Part shown: positions 62,369 to 64,000 of the stretch, piece by piece
Layout of the letters: each line of letters starts with the position of its first letter
How positions within the stretch are numbered: position 1 is the stretch's first letter
From: Burkholderiales bacterium GJ-E10
Lineage (GTDB): Bacteria; Pseudomonadota; Gammaproteobacteria; Burkholderiales; Burkholderiaceae_F
Direction of reading: 5' to 3'
NCBI GenBank assembly: GCA_000828975.1
Contig: AP014683.1
Span: 2,003,700 to 2,067,699 of the forward strand
Length of the DNA stretch: 64,000 bases
Program-made: the position numbers and the translations under genes
The notes under the pieces: model-generated
Told to the model about the DNA's origin: nothing
What the model saw: the letters and a program-made list of their open reading frames with translations, nothing else
Database searches by the model: none

Positions 62369-63647
62369 AATGCGCGCGCTCGGCGAGTTTGTCACTCTCG
62401 TTTCCGGCAACACTCCGTCAAAAGACAATCCGGCTTATTGGGGCGGCGCAACGCCCTGGGTTTCCGCAAAGGACATGGCTGACTTCTGGATTGAGGACGC
62501 AGAAGACCACCTGACCGAGGAGGGCGTAGCCGTCGCCTCCCGGCTGGTGCCGGCAGGAACTGTGCTGTTGTTGGCGCGAGGCATGACCTTGCACAAGCGA
62601 GTGCCGATTTGTCGTTTGGCGAAGGCTTCGACATTCAATCAGGACGTGAAGGCGGTACTTCCCAAGATTGGACTTTCCCGTCGCTTCCTTCCCTATCTGT
62701 TGGTCGGCAATCATGACCGATTACACGAGCGTGTCGATTCCGCGGGTCATGGAACAGGCCGACTGAACACCGATGCGCTTCTCTCGTTTCCCGTATTAGT
62801 CCCTTCTGCGGCAGAGCAAGAGGAAATTGCCGACATTGGCGAGGCCATCGACGGTCGGCTACGTCTCCTCCGCCAAACCAACGCCACCCTCGAATTCATC
62901 GCCCAAGCGCTGTTCAAGAGCTGGTTCATCGACTTCGACCCGGTGCGCGCCAAGGCCGAAGGCCGTGAACCGGAAGGCATGGACGCCGCAACGGCGGCGC
63001 TGTTCCCGAGCGAGTTCGAGGAGTCGAAGTTGGGGCCGATTCCGAAGGGGTGGCAACCGGAAAAGCTGGGTGCCATCTGTACAAACCCAAGGACTCAAGC
63101 CAAACCAAACCAGATTCCGGTTGACACGCCATACATTGGCCTCGAGCACATGCCACGCAAGAGCATCGCACTCGATAGTGCTGGTACGGCAGAGGGACTC
63201 GAAAGCGGTAAGTTCTGGTTTGAGCGAAATGATGTTCTGTTCGGAAAGTTGAGGCCGTACTTCCACAAGGTAGGGCTCGCACCGTACCGCGGGGTCTGCT
63301 CAACTGACATTTTGGTTCTGCGGCCGAAGACGGCGGAATGGCTTGGCTTCTTGGCAATGCATGCTTCTGCTGAGGCGCTTGTCTCCTACGCCGCACAACT
63401 GTCAAACGGGGCGCGAATGCCTCGAACGAGCTGGCACGACGTCAGCGGGTTCGACGTTATTCTTCCCTCGCAAGACTTGGCGGAGGCGTTCAACGCCATG
63501 GTAAGTTCGATGTTCGAGCGAATCTACGTGAACATCGGAGCGGCCCGTGTACTTGCCGATACGAGGGACACTCTCCTCCCCCGCCTCATCTCCGGAAAGC
63601 TCCGTCTGCCTGAAGCGCGAGAACGGATGGGGGCCGCCCTGGCATGA
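62358..63647 (+). CDS. hsdS: Type I restriction-modification specificity subunit
   Basis: A 429-residue HsdS with two target-recognition domains and two helical spacers. TRD1 starts [20 protein letters not shown] and ends at the spacer [20 protein letters not shown]. The joint [20 protein letters not shown] and [16 protein letters not shown] lead into TRD2, ending [11 protein letters not shown]. It determines the sequence recognised by HsdM/HsdR. Its stop overlaps the fic start (ATGA). TRD sequences do not reveal the target by eye. Confidence 0.93.
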
Positions 63648-64000
63648 GCTTCGACCGCAATCGTCCATACAACGATCTGCCATTGTTGCCGCCGCAGGCC
63701 GAACTGGAAACCAAAGCCGTCCTCAAACAGGCCGTGGCGGCCCACCGTGCGCTGGCTGATCTGCGCGGCATGGCCGCGCGCATTCCCAACCAGGGCATCC
63801 TGATCAACGGCATCGTGCTGCAGGAAGCGCGGCTGTCGTCCGAAATCGAAAATATCGTCACTACGCAGGACGAACTGTTTCGCGCGGCTGCCGACGCGGA
63901 CGGAAAGGCCGATGCTGCGACGAAAGAGGTGCTTCGTTACCGCGAAGCGTTGTGGACCGGATTCGAGCAACTGAAGGGCCGGCCGCTGACGACGCGACTC
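63644..64000 (+). CDS. Fic family protein, N-terminal part (runs off right edge)
   Basis: The first 119 codons of a Fic-domain protein. RNRPYNDLPLLPPQAELETK is a typical Fic N-terminal region. RLSSEIENIVTTQDELF contains the inhibitory-helix motif S-x-x-x-E-N, which in class II Fic proteins blocks ATP binding in the same chain. The catalytic HPFxxGNGR loop lies beyond the window. Fic proteins usually AMPylate targets. It overlaps hsdS by four bases, and fic genes inside type I R-M operons are a known accessory. Confidence 0.85.
   Translation, partial: MSFDRNRPYNDLPLLPPQAELETKAVLKQAVAAHRALADLRGMAARIPNQGILINGIVLQEARLSSEIENIVTTQDELFRAAADADGKADAATKEVLRYREALWTGFEQLKGRPLTTRL

Overview
The window is GC-rich proteobacterial DNA (a beta- or gammaproteobacterium judged from MlaA, Zwf, ModABC, NasA/NirBD, an IncP-like mobilisation module and a type I R-M system). 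The exact genus cannot be fixed from sequence alone. It combines central metabolism, copper handling, nitrate assimilation with its molybdenum cofactor, and conjugative/defence genes. It carries an unusual number of broken, chimeric or internally deleted genes. No rRNA, tRNA or CRISPR array was recognised.

Layout. 1-3.3 kb: 5' part of transaldolase, an ISL3-type transposase remnant, a ferritin-like protein, and a decayed bufferin locus (DoxX, BufA, truncated BufB). 3.4-11.2 kb: sugar metabolism (GH63-like glucosidase, zwf, glk) with an outer-membrane protein, a CBS protein and DsbC. 11.2-17.3 kb: frameshifted haloacid dehalogenase, DUF547, AhpD-like protein, YiiX-like hydrolase, MlaA, a collapsed MlaC and porin 1. 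17.5-23.4 kb: NrtS, IS66 debris and a leftward copper/thiol operon (thioredoxin-like, MerR, thioredoxin-like, broken CcdA, broken MerR remnant, CopA, DUF302, truncated HMA protein) behind a MerR-type promoter with a 19-bp spacer. 23.5-25.8 kb: two different IS630 elements back to back. 25.8-32 kb: pentaheme cytochrome, frameshifted SRAP/HMCES gene, two genes truncated tail to tail, and a phzF-paiB-GNAT-hydrolase-GNAT operon behind a classical-looking attenuator. 32-35.6 kb: an unknown DNA-binding-like protein behind 11-bp repeats, a collapsed hicB, and modA-modB facing a shortened modC.

36-51 kb is the functional centre: porin 2, moaA-moaCB-moeA-moaD-moaE-mobA, and the opposing operon narK-nirB-nirD-nasA, with a divergent regulator that fuses a NasT-like receiver/ANTAR half to a PilJ-type nitrate-sensor-like half. 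The same cassette of about 120 bp lies upstream of both narK and porin 2. It contains a sigma-54 type GG-N10-GC promoter, two small hairpins whose loops keep A1 and G4 (the ANTAR RNA signature), and a terminator-like stem. The inferred model is that nitrogen status (sigma-54) plus nitrate (ANTAR antitermination) jointly switch the nitrate operon and porin 2. The neighbouring mod and moa genes supply molybdenum cofactor to NasA.

51-64 kb: a PAS-GGDEF-EAL protein, then a mobilisation module (candidate oriT, MobC-like, relaxase, TrbB ATPase, small proteins, DUF4942, TraB), HU on the other strand, and hsdM-hsdS-fic running off the right edge.
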